This document shows, one piece after another, positions 1 through 6,529 of a stretch of DNA of 11,685 nucleotides. The position numbers and the translations under genes are program-made. How positions within the stretch are numbered: the first letter of the stretch is position 1; each line of letters begins with the position of its first letter. The notes under the pieces are model-generated. The model was not told the origin of the DNA and did not search any database. It saw only the letters and a program-made list of their open reading frames with translations. The stretch is from Nocardioidaceae bacterium (GTDB lineage Bacteria > Actinomycetota > Actinomycetes > Propionibacteriales > Nocardioidaceae): NCBI GenBank assembly GCA_025966335.1, contig JAICRS010000080.1, positions 1 through 11,685 on the forward strand. The letters run 5' to 3'.

Positions 1-1
1 G

Positions 2-946
2 CACACGCTGGCCGGCGAGAAGGCGGGGCTGGCAGCCAGCCTCGAGGACGCCAAGCAGCGGATCAAGGGCCTCGAGAAGCAGGTTGCCGACCTCAAGCAC
101 CGCCTCTCGGAGAACGAGCGGCCGTCGTACGCCGGCCTGGGTGGTCGTGCCAGCGAGATGCTGCGGCTCGCCGAGGAACAGGCCGACGAGGTGCTCACCC
201 AGGCCAACGCCCAGGCCCAGGAGATCCGGGAGCAGGCGGCCAAGGAGGCCGCGGCGCTGCGCGCGGAGGCCTCCCGGGACGCCGACGACATGCGGATCGT
301 GCAGCTCAAGGAGCTCGACGAGAGCCGCAGCCGGGCGATGGCCGATGTCGAGCAGGACCGCAACATGGCGCGCGCCGAGGCCGACGACCTGCTCGCGTCC
401 GCCCGTCGGGAGGCCGAGCAGATCCGGCTGGCGGCCGAGCAGGAGACGAACACCCTGCGCACCAGCGCCCGCCGTGAGGCAGAGCAGGCGCGGGCCGCGG
501 CCGACCGCGAGGTGCAGGAGGCCCGCCGGACGCTGGCCGTCGAGAAGGAGCGGCTCACCCGCGAGGCCGCCGAGCACCACAGCAACGCCACCGCCGAGAC
601 GCAGCGCCTGGTGGAGGAGGCCGAGGAGCGGGCCAACGCCGCCGAGGCGCGTGCCCGCGAGGCGATCGCCCAGGCCACCACGCACCGCGCGCACGCCGAC
701 GAGGAGGCGGACCGGATGCTGACCCGGGCCCGTCGCGAGGCCGAGCAGATCGTCGCCTCCGCGCAGACGCAGGCCGACAGCCAGGTCGCCGCGGGGCAGG
801 CGGAGGCCGAGCGCGACCTCGCGGCGATCCGTGCCGAGGTCGACCGGGTGCAGAAGCGGCGCGACGCGATCGTCGCCCAGCTCGGCGCACTGCGCGATGT
901 CGTCGCGGGATTCGGCGACGAGCCGGCCCCCGCCGAGGAGCGGTGA
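2..946 (+). CDS. Scy/FilP/DivIVA-like coiled-coil protein, 3' part (5' end outside window)
   Basis: The reading frame is open at the left edge, so the N-terminus is missing; 314 residues plus a TGA stop are visible. Nearly all of it is an uninterrupted Ala/Glu/Arg/Gln-rich coiled coil. A Pro-Ser-Tyr-Ala-Gly-Leu-Gly break near residues 41-47 is followed by a 'LRLAEEQADEV' stretch, as I recall from the actinobacterial cellulose-binding-protein/FilP/Scy group. The motif ARREAEQ recurs at residues 134-140, 156-162 and 243-249; the 22-residue spacing equals two hendecads, the coiled-coil type described for Scy and FilP. The C-terminus ends in RRDAIVAQLGALRDVVAGF and a short Pro/Glu tail. The likely role is a cytoskeletal scaffold at the cell pole or division site, working with DivIVA/Wag31. 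It overlaps the next gene by four bases. A start at ATG 158 is possible but not chosen, because coding-like coiled coil continues upstream to base 2. Confidence 0.8.
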   Translation, partial: HTLAGEKAGLAASLEDAKQRIKGLEKQVADLKHRLSENERPSYAGLGGRASEMLRLAEEQADEVLTQANAQAQEIREQAAKEAAALRAEASRDADDMRIVQLKELDESRSRAMADVEQDRNMARAEADDLLASARREAEQIRLAAEQETNTLRTSARREAEQARAAADREVQEARRTLAVEKERLTREAAEHHSNATAETQRLVEEAEERANAAEARAREAIAQATTHRAHADEEADRMLTRARREAEQIVASAQTQADSQVAAGQAEAERDLAAIRAEVDRVQKRRDAIVAQLGALRDVVAGFGDEPAPAEER

Positions 947-2205
947 CCGACCCGAAGCCCGGGTCGAGCGGCCCGGATCCGGACGACGAGGCGGCCCAGG
1001 ACGCGCAGGAGGCGGCCGAGCAGGCCGAGCAGGCCGCGGCAGCCGCCGCCGCTGCGCAGGAGTCCGCCGAAGACGCCGCCCGGCAGCACCGTCACGGCAG
1101 CGACGAGGGCTCCAAGGATCTGCTGCTCGACACCCACCGCCAGGCCGGCGACGACTTCGGCCGGCAGGGCCCGCCTCTGAAGCACCACTCGCCGTTCTAC
1201 GTCGGGTTCTTCGGGGCCGCCGGCGCGATCCTGGCGATCTGGCTCGGCCAGCAGATCGCCTCGATCAGCTCGATCCTGATCCTGATCATCGTCGCCATGT
1301 TCCTCGCCGTCGGCCTCAACCCCTGGGTCGAGATGCTGGTGCGGCGGGGGCTCAAACGGGTCTGGGCGGTGCTCGTCGTCATCGTCGTGGTCCTGATGGC
1401 GCTCGCGCTGTTCGTGCTCGCGATCGTGCCGGTGATCACCGACCAGGTGAACACCATCATCGAACGCGCCCCGGAGTGGTTCGACCAGCTGCGCAACAAC
1501 AACACGATCCAGCAGCTCGACGAGAAGTACGACATCCTCGGCCGCGCCCAGCAGATGATCCAGGACGGCGGCTGGACGGAGAAGGTCTTCGGCGGCGTGC
1601 TCGGCGTCGGCCTGGCGGTCATCTCGGCCCTGCTCAACACGTTCATCATCATCGTGCTGATGCTCTACTTCCTGGCCTCGTTGCCGAGCATCAAGCGTGC
1701 GGCGTACCGGCTGGCTCCCTCGAGCCGCCGCGAGCGGGTCACCGACCTCGGTGACCAGATCCTGAAGAACTTCGGCGGCTACGTCTCCGGGGCGTTCATC
1801 GTCGCGCTGGCCGCGGGCATCAGCTCGCTGGTCTTCCTGTTCATCGTCGGGCTCGGTGAGTACGCCGTCGCGCTCGCCGTCGTGGTCGCGCTGCTGGACG
1901 TGATCCCGATGATCGGCGCCACCCTGGGCGCGATCGTGGTGACCGCGATCGGGTTCGCCACCGACCCCAAGATCGGCCTGGCCTGCCTGATCTTCTACAT
2001 CGTCTACCAGCAGTTCGAGAACTACGTGATCTACCCGAGGGTGATGTCCCGCTCGGTCGACATCCCGGGTTCGCTGATCGTGGTGGCGGCCCTGGTCGGC
2101 GCGGCACTGCTCGGTGTGGTCGGCGCGCTGCTCGCGATCCCCACCGCGGCCGCGCTCCAGCTGCTGCTCAAGGAGGTCTTCGTCCGCCGCCAGGAGGCCC
2201 GCTAG
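943..2205 (+). CDS. AI-2E family transporter (PerM-type membrane protein)
   Basis: A 420-residue polytopic membrane protein of the AI-2E transporter family (PF01594). Residues 1-80 form a soluble head, very rich in Ala, Glu, Gln and Asp, with no membrane segment. Hydrophobic segments follow at about 84-102, 107-124, 140-163, 218-247, 279-303, 305-338, 343-357 and 377-408. Family hallmarks seen are LNPWVEMLVRRGLKR after the second helix, the DVIPMIGATLGAI stretch at 319-331, and FENYVIYPRVMSRSVDIPG near 358-376, followed by a Gly/Ala-rich helix ending in AIPTAAALQLLLKE. The start is GTG at 943, whose last two bases and the following A form the upstream TGA stop, with GAGGAG at 935-940. This implies translational coupling to the coiled-coil gene. 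Family members are described as exporters of varied small molecules or as Na+/H+ antiporters; the substrate here cannot be read from sequence. Confidence 0.9.
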   Translation: MTDPKPGSSGPDPDDEAAQDAQEAAEQAEQAAAAAAAAQESAEDAARQHRHGSDEGSKDLLLDTHRQAGDDFGRQGPPLKHHSPFYVGFFGAAGAILAIWLGQQIASISSILILIIVAMFLAVGLNPWVEMLVRRGLKRVWAVLVVIVVVLMALALFVLAIVPVITDQVNTIIERAPEWFDQLRNNNTIQQLDEKYDILGRAQQMIQDGGWTEKVFGGVLGVGLAVISALLNTFIIIVLMLYFLASLPSIKRAAYRLAPSSRRERVTDLGDQILKNFGGYVSGAFIVALAAGISSLVFLFIVGLGEYAVALAVVVALLDVIPMIGATLGAIVVTAIGFATDPKIGLACLIFYIVYQQFENYVIYPRVMSRSVDIPGSLIVVAALVGAALLGVVGALLAIPTAAALQLLLKEVFVRRQEAR

Positions 2206-2206
2206 C

Positions 2207-2234
2207 CGCGACCACTTCAGCGACGCCGGTCGCG
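2207..2234. terminator. Candidate bidirectional terminator between convergent genes
   Basis: A perfect 7-bp inverted repeat, CGCGACC (2207-2213) and GGTCGCG (2228-2234), encloses a 14-base loop. It starts two bases after the AI-2E stop codon and its loop contains the stop codon of the minus-strand 76-residue gene. There is no T-tract, which is common for GC-rich actinobacteria, so termination activity is inferred from position and structure only. Confidence 0.4.
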
Positions 2235-2447
2235 AGCCCTCCAGCAGGCGCTGTGCCAGTGCCGGCGCTCGTCGAGCCCGGTCTCGGAGAACATCGAGCC
2301 GACCACCGGCCACGCCACGGTGTGCGGGGTGGCCGGCGGGATCAGCTGGTCGCAGCCCGGGCAGCGGTAGGGCTTGGTGGCGGCCGACCCGGTGACCGGG
2401 CGCACCTCGTACTCCTCGCCGTCGTACGGCTCGATCCGGGTGGCCAC
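2217..2447 (-). CDS. Small conserved Cys/His (zinc-ribbon-like) protein
   Basis: A 76-residue protein beginning at GTG 2447, five bases after the stop of the 3-hydroxyacyl-CoA dehydrogenase gene. No Shine-Dalgarno is visible, so termination-reinitiation coupling is likely. The N-terminus is acidic (IEPYDGEEYEVRPVTG). Then come CPGC at residues 29-32, His42, and RRHWHSACW at 61-69, giving His63, His65 and Cys68. Cys29, Cys32 and Cys68 with one of His63 or His65 would make a plausible C2HC zinc site, perhaps bridging the CPGC knuckle and the C-terminal His/Cys cluster. The C-terminus is basic (RARDRRR). Similar small actinobacterial proteins are, as I remember, often labelled 'ATP/GTP-binding protein', but I see no P-loop here. 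The same frame is open further upstream, but that part is antisense to the dehydrogenase and looks non-coding. Function unknown. Confidence 0.72.
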   Translation of the reverse strand: MATRIEPYDGEEYEVRPVTGSAATKPYRCPGCDQLIPPATPHTVAWPVVGSMFSETGLDERRHWHSACWRARDRRR

Positions 2448-2452
2448 CGCCG

Positions 2453-4243
2453 TCAGCGGCCGGTGTAGTCGCGGAACCCGCGCTGGGTCTTGCGGCCGAG
2501 GTAGCCGGCGGTGACCAGGTGCTCGAGCAGCGGGGCGGGGGCGAAGCCGGGCTCGCGGAACTCGAGGTAGAGCTCCCGCTGGATCGCCAGCGAGACGTCG
2601 TTGCCGACCACGTCGAGCAGCTCGAACGGCCCCATCGGCAGCGCGCAGCCGTACTTCATCGCGGTGTCGATGTCGTCGGCGGTGGCGTAGTGCGCCTGCA
2701 GCATCTTCACCGCGTCGTTGAGGTAGGGGAACAGCAGCGCGTTCACGATGAAACCGGCCCGGTCGCCACAGGAGACCGCGACCTTGCCGACCTTCTCGCA
2801 CAGGGCCCGGACGGTCTCGGCGACCTCCTCGGAGGTGGAGACCGTGCTGACGACCTCGACCAGCTTCATCACCGGCGCGGGGTTGAAGAAGTGCATCCCG
2901 ATCACGTCCTGCGGCCGCTTGGTGGCGCTCGCGCAGGAGATCACCGGCAGCGACGACGTGGTGGTCGCCAGGATCACGCCGGGCTTGCAGATCTCGTCGA
3001 GGTTCTCGAACAGCGCGGTCTTGACCTTCAGGTCCTCCGCGACCGCCTCGACCACGATGTCCACGTCGGCGAGGTCGTCGAGGTTGGTCGACGCGGTGAG
3101 CCGCGCCAGCGTCGCCTCGCGGTCGGACTCCTCCAGCTTGCCTCGTTGGATCGCCTTCTCCAGGGACTTCTCGATCGTCGCGCTCACGGCGTCGACCTTG
3201 TCCTGGCCGCGGCCGACGAAGACCACGTCGAAGCCCGCCTTGGCGAACACCTCGACGATGCCGGTGGCCATCGTGCCGGTGCCGACCACGCCGACCCGGT
3301 TGATCTCGCGCCGCAGCTGGGGCTTGTCGTCCTCGGACGGGGTGAGCGCGTCGGCGACCACGACCGGGCTGTCCGGCCCCTCGTAGGTGTAGAAGCCGCG
3401 GCCGGTCTTGCGACCGAGCATCCCGGCGGTGACCATCTGCTTGAGGTACGGCGCCGGCGCGTGCAGCCGGTCCCGGCCCTGCTTGTACATCGTGTCGAGG
3501 ATCTCGTAGGCGGTGTCCAGACCGATCAGGTCGAGCAGCGCCAACGGGCCCATCGGGTAGCCGCAGCCGAACCGCATCGCCGCGTCGATGTCCTCGCGGC
3601 TGGCGTAGCTCGCCTCGTACATCGACACCGCGTGGTTGAGGTAGCCGAACAGCAGCGCGTTCGCGATGAAGCCGGCCTTGTCGCCGCAGATCACCGGGGT
3701 CTTGCCCAGTGAGCGGGCCAGCTCGGCCACGTCGTCGAGGACGTCGGGCTCGGTGACCACGGTGCGGATGATCTCCACCAGGTTCTGCACCGGTGCGGGG
3801 TTGAAGAAGTGCACGCCGATCACCCGTCCCGGGTGCGAGGTGGCGGTGGAGATCTCGGTGACCGAGAGCGAGGAGGTGTTCGTGGCCAGCACCGCGTCGG
3901 GACCCACCACCGCGTCGAGCCGGCGGAACAGGTCCTGCTTCACGTCGAGGTGCTCGATGACCGCCTCGACGACGAGGTTGCAGTCCTTGACGTCGGAGAG
4001 GTTCGTGGTGAAGGTGACCCGGCCGACCAGCTCCTGCTGGTCCTCGGCGGAGAGCTTGCCGCGCTTGACCGCGCGGTCGGTGGAGTGCTGGACGTGCTGT
4101 CGTCCGCGTTCCAGGGACTCGTCGGTGAGCTCGACGCCGACGACCTGGTAGCCGTTGCGGGCGAAGACCTCGGCGATGCCGGCGCCCATCGTGCCGAGCC
4201 CGATCACACCGATGCTGCGGAACTCTCGTCCAGTGCTAGTCAT
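2453..4243 (-). CDS. Tandem-duplicated 3-hydroxyacyl-CoA dehydrogenase
   Basis: A 596-residue protein made of two complete 3-hydroxyacyl-CoA dehydrogenase units, each with an N-terminal Rossmann domain (PF02737) and a C-terminal helical domain (PF00725): about 10-288 and 315-596, joined by an acidic linker. Single-unit enzymes are about 280-300 residues. The reaction is NAD(P)-dependent oxidation of (S)-3-hydroxyacyl-CoA to 3-oxoacyl-CoA (or the reverse) in beta-oxidation, butyrate-type or aromatic catabolism, in the cytoplasm. Both halves keep the His-Glu dyad and Asn: H145, E157, N195 and H451, E463, N501, with the same 12 and 50 residue spacings. Half one has GLGTMG and Glu38 after strand 2; half two has GTGTMA and Gly344-Arg345 there, and ATTTSS instead of ATNTSS. 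The start is ATG 4243, placed seven bases after a -10-like hexamer. An in-frame ATG at 4267 would add eight residues but lies upstream of that hexamer. The 76-residue gene follows directly. Confidence 0.93.
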   Translation of the reverse strand: MTSTGREFRSIGVIGLGTMGAGIAEVFARNGYQVVGVELTDESLERGRQHVQHSTDRAVKRGKLSAEDQQELVGRVTFTTNLSDVKDCNLVVEAVIEHLDVKQDLFRRLDAVVGPDAVLATNTSSLSVTEISTATSHPGRVIGVHFFNPAPVQNLVEIIRTVVTEPDVLDDVAELARSLGKTPVICGDKAGFIANALLFGYLNHAVSMYEASYASREDIDAAMRFGCGYPMGPLALLDLIGLDTAYEILDTMYKQGRDRLHAPAPYLKQMVTAGMLGRKTGRGFYTYEGPDSPVVVADALTPSEDDKPQLRREINRVGVVGTGTMATGIVEVFAKAGFDVVFVGRGQDKVDAVSATIEKSLEKAIQRGKLEESDREATLARLTASTNLDDLADVDIVVEAVAEDLKVKTALFENLDEICKPGVILATTTSSLPVISCASATKRPQDVIGMHFFNPAPVMKLVEVVSTVSTSEEVAETVRALCEKVGKVAVSCGDRAGFIVNALLFPYLNDAVKMLQAHYATADDIDTAMKYGCALPMGPFELLDVVGNDVSLAIQRELYLEFREPGFAPAPLLEHLVTAGYLGRKTQRGFRDYTGR

Positions 4244-4250
4244 GGCCCGA

Positions 4251-4256
4251 ATACTG
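4251..4256 (-). promoter_or_regulatory. Candidate -10 element, leaderless start of the dehydrogenase
   Basis: Read on the minus strand this is CAGTAT, followed by seven bases and then ATG at 4243. That spacing would put transcription start at the A of the start codon. The second A and the final T match the actinobacterial TAnnnT pattern, but the first base does not, and there is no good -35 element. No Shine-Dalgarno precedes the ATG, which supports leaderless translation. Confidence 0.4.
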
Positions 4257-4292
4257 TCACGAGGCACGGGTCCGCCGCCGTGAGGTACTTCA

Positions 4293-4306
4293 CCGGTCGA
4301 GACCGG
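4293..4306. promoter_or_regulatory. 6-2-6 inverted repeat, candidate operator between nucS and the dehydrogenase
   Basis: CCGGTC (4293-4298) and GACCGG (4301-4306) are perfect inverted copies separated by GA. The dyad lies in the 84-bp divergent intergenic region, just upstream of the nucS -10 hexamer and within the expected -35/-10 interval, so a bound protein could block nucS transcription and perhaps affect the divergent gene. No regulator is identified. Confidence 0.35.
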
Positions 4307-4313
4307 CAGCAGG

Positions 4314-4319
4314 TAACCT
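4314..4319 (+). promoter_or_regulatory. Candidate -10 element of nucS
   Basis: TAACCT fits TAnnnT and ends eight bases before the GTG start at 4328, so the transcript would begin at or one base before the start codon. TTCACC at 4289-4294 is a possible weak -35, with a long 19-bp spacer. The intervening bases contain no AGGAGG-like ribosome binding site. Confidence 0.5.
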
Positions 4320-4327
4320 CCCTGCTC

Positions 4328-5002
4328 GTGCGTCTAGTTATCGCGAAGTGCCAGGTCGACTACGCCGGCCGGCTCACCGCCCACCTGCCGATGGCGACCC
4401 GGCTGATCCTGGTCAAGAACGACGGCTCGGTGCTGATCCACTCCGACGGCGGCTCCTACAAGCCGCTGAACTGGATGTCGCCGCCGTGCAAGGTGTCCGA
4501 GGGCGTCAACGACGACGGCGCGGTCGAGTGGACGGTCACCGGCAAGGACGACGACACCCTGCGGATCCTGCTGGACGAGATCATCAGTGACTCCACGCAC
4601 GACCTCGGCGTCGATCCCGGGCTGCAGAAGGACGGCGTGGAGAAGCACCTCCAGGAGCTGCTCGCCGAGCACCCGGCCACGCTGGCCGAGGGCTTGACGC
4701 TGGTGCGGCGGGAGTACCCGACGGCCATTGGCCCGGTGGACCTGATGTGCCGGGACGCGGCCGGGAAGTCGGTCGCGGTCGAGATCAAGCGCCGCGGCGA
4801 GATCGACGGGGTCGAGCAGCTGACCCGCTACCTCGAGCTGCTGAACCGGGACCCGAAGCTGCGGCCGGTGCGCGGGATCTTCGCCGCCCAGGAGATCAAG
4901 CCGCAGGCGCGGGTGCTGGCGACCGACCGCGGGATCGCCTGTGCCGTGGTCGACTACAACGCGCTGCGGGGGATGGACGACCCGAGCGCACGGTTGTTCT
5001 GA
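4328..5002 (+). CDS. nucS: NucS mismatch-specific endonuclease
   Basis: A 224-residue protein, the usual length for actinobacterial NucS (EndoMS). NucS recognises mismatched bases, such as G-T and G-G, and cuts both strands; it replaces MutS/MutL in most actinobacteria and suppresses mutation and recombination between diverged sequences. The N-terminal DNA-binding domain begins RLVIAKCQVDYAGRLTAHL and contains HSDGGSYKPLNWMSPP at residues 38-53. The C-terminal RecB-like nuclease domain has YPTAIGPVDLMCRD near 130-143 and VEIKRRG at 151-157, giving Asp138, Glu152 and Lys154 as the D-ExK catalytic set, with QLTRYLELL after it. The last residues, ARLF, resemble a sliding-clamp binding tail; clamp stimulation of NucS is documented in the family. 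The start is GTG 4328, since the preceding in-frame codons are antisense to the dehydrogenase and unlike NucS. It converges with the oxidase gene, with one base between the stops and no hairpin terminator. Confidence 0.96.
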   Translation: MRLVIAKCQVDYAGRLTAHLPMATRLILVKNDGSVLIHSDGGSYKPLNWMSPPCKVSEGVNDDGAVEWTVTGKDDDTLRILLDEIISDSTHDLGVDPGLQKDGVEKHLQELLAEHPATLAEGLTLVRREYPTAIGPVDLMCRDAAGKSVAVEIKRRGEIDGVEQLTRYLELLNRDPKLRPVRGIFAAQEIKPQARVLATDRGIACAVVDYNALRGMDDPSARLF

Positions 5003-5003
5003 G

Positions 5004-5930
5004 TCAGCCGAGCTCGCCGACCAGCGAGGCCACCTCGTCGGCGCAGCCCCACGACAGGGTGACGCCCGCACCGCCGTGCCCGTAGCAGTGCACGACCCGC
5101 GACGAGCCGCGCAGCTCGGTCTCGAGCCGCACCTGTGGCCGGGCCGGACGCAGGCCGACCTTGTGCCGTAGGACCCGCGCGCGGGCGAGCTCGGGAACGA
5201 GTGCGGTGGCCCGCTCCAGGATCAGCTCGGCGGTCGCCGGGTCCGCCGTACGGCTCCACTCCCCCTCCTCGTCGGTTCCGCCGACCACGATGTCGCGGGT
5301 GCGAGGCACGACGTACGTCGGCCCGTCCCCATCGAGCCACCACCGCTCGAGACCGACCTGCTCGAGGTAGACCACCTGTCCACGGACCGGCAGCACCGAG
5401 GGATCCTCGGCCAGCAGCCGCGCACCGAGCCCGCTGGCGTTCACCACGATGTCGGCCTGGTCGGGCATTCCGTTCAGCGCCACCCGGGTGATCGTGCCGC
5501 CACACCCGTCCACCTGGTCGGCCAGCCAGCGCAGGTAGACCGGCATCTCGATCACCGGCGTGGTGAAGGTCCAGCCGTCGACGTACGGCTCGCGCATCGC
5601 GGTCACCCGGGTCAGGGCCGGGACGGCGTTGAGCCACCACGGGTCGGCCGTGCGGACCCGGTGCAGCTGGGTGCCCTCGACCATCCGGACGCCGGCGTCG
5701 GGCTCGACGGTGGCGAGCCGGTCGAACACCTCGTAGGCCTTCGCCGACCAGGCGGTGACCCGTTCGAACGGGAAGGCGCGGTAGGGGAACCAGATCGCCG
5801 CCGCGACCGAGGACGTGGTCTCCAGCGGCAGGTCGCGGGCGAGTACGTCGACGTGGTGACCGTTCTGGAGGAGCCGCACGGCGCAGGAGAGCCCGACCAC
5901 CCCCGCACCGACGACGATCACCCTGGCCAT
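5004..5930 (-). CDS. D-amino-acid oxidase (FAD-dependent, DAO family)
   Basis: A 308-residue cytoplasmic flavoprotein that oxidatively deaminates D-amino acids to 2-oxo acids, ammonia and hydrogen peroxide (EC 1.4.3.3 type). Seen in order: the FAD dinucleotide fold GAGVVGLS with Gly8, Gly10 and Gly13; TSSVAAAIWFPYR at 39-51, the conserved Ser-Ser-x-Ala-Ala-x-Trp/Pro-Tyr segment; TYVVPRT at 205-211, whose Tyr206 sits where substrate-side Tyr228 lies in pig oxidase; VGLRPARPQVRLE at 258-270, with Arg264 as the probable carboxylate-binding Arg (pig Arg283); and the C-terminal signature HCYGHGGAGVTLSWGCA at 281-297. Length and motifs are intact. The ATG at 5930 lacks a clear ribosome binding site. 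It lies 25 bp after the lipoprotein gene and is probably co-transcribed with it. Substrate could be acidic or neutral D-amino acids; sequence does not decide. A D-aspartate oxidase is the main alternative. Confidence 0.9.
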   Translation of the reverse strand: MARVIVVGAGVVGLSCAVRLLQNGHHVDVLARDLPLETTSSVAAAIWFPYRAFPFERVTAWSAKAYEVFDRLATVEPDAGVRMVEGTQLHRVRTADPWWLNAVPALTRVTAMREPYVDGWTFTTPVIEMPVYLRWLADQVDGCGGTITRVALNGMPDQADIVVNASGLGARLLAEDPSVLPVRGQVVYLEQVGLERWWLDGDGPTYVVPRTRDIVVGGTDEEGEWSRTADPATAELILERATALVPELARARVLRHKVGLRPARPQVRLETELRGSSRVVHCYGHGGAGVTLSWGCADEVASLVGELG

Positions 5931-5955
5931 GGGGAGAGTCTGCCCGACATCGCGC

Positions 5956-6522
5956 TCAGTAGTCGGTGATCGTGACCTCGCCGCTCTCCGAGGTGACCGT
6001 CGCGACGACGAACCGGCGCTGGTCCCCGTCGGTGACCGCGCAGGTGATCTCGCTGCCGACGACGCTCGGGTAGGCGGGCCGGTCGCCGCAGTCGATCCGG
6101 CGATAACCCTCCCGCGCCAGGCGGTCGACCAGGTTCGTGGTGGACAGGATCCCCTCGCCGAGCCGGGCGTCGAAGTGCATCGTGGGACCGGCCTTCGTCA
6201 GCCGGACCATCACGTCGGCGGTGACCTGCTCGAGGAACCCGGTGCAGCGCAAGGTCTGCGGGGTCCGTCCGTCGAAAGCCGGGCAGCGGAGGTAGTCGAC
6301 CCGCAGGTCCTGCTCGTGCAGGTCGGTGGTGCCGTTCAGGGACCGGGCCACCCCCTTCTCGAGGGCGCCCATGGGCGTGGCCGGTGGCACCGCAGGGGTG
6401 CCGAGCTCGCCACCCAGTGCGGTCGGCGTCGGCCCCGGTGTCTGCGGTTCGGCGTCCCCGGAGCAGCCGGTCAGCAGCGCCTGCGCCAGCAGGGTCGCCG
6501 CCACCGCCCGGAGTCCTCGCAC
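5956..6522 (-). CDS. Lipoprotein with two DUF4333-like modules
   Basis: With a GTG start at 6522 this is a 188-residue lipoprotein. A short signal peptide ends in the lipobox LLTGC with Cys20 as the lipidation site. A Pro/Thr-rich linker follows (about 26-50). Two similar small modules come next, each with a Cys pair: ALEKGVARSL through Cys80 and Cys93, and NLVDRLAREGYRRIDC through Cys145 and Cys161, ending TSESGEVTITDY. The pattern of helix, Cys-Pro, second Cys, then beta strands resembles DUF4333, common in actinobacterial secreted and lipoproteins and of unknown function. The start was chosen because TAGGCT stands seven bases upstream and the signal peptide then has the right length; GTG 6543 would add seven residues. 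It is divergent from the beta-helix gene and followed by the oxidase. Confidence 0.8.
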   Translation of the reverse strand: MRGLRAVAATLLAQALLTGCSGDAEPQTPGPTPTALGGELGTPAVPPATPMGALEKGVARSLNGTTDLHEQDLRVDYLRCPAFDGRTPQTLRCTGFLEQVTADVMVRLTKAGPTMHFDARLGEGILSTTNLVDRLAREGYRRIDCGDRPAYPSVVGSEITCAVTDGDQRRFVVATVTSESGEVTITDY

Positions 6523-6529
6523 GTCCGGA

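Noticed and set aside
2519..3712. Long open frame on the plus strand opposite the dehydrogenase (397 codons), with others at 2748 and 3666
   Set aside because: Arg/Asp/Val/Gly-rich, low-complexity translation fully antisense to a well-supported enzyme; typical of GC-rich third positions.
3809..4327. Upstream extension of nucS in the same frame
   Set aside because: These codons are antisense to the dehydrogenase and unlike NucS, which begins at RLVIAKC after GTG 4328.
4999..5007. CTGAGTCAG palindrome as a terminator between nucS and the oxidase gene
   Set aside because: A four-base stem around one base cannot form a stable hairpin.
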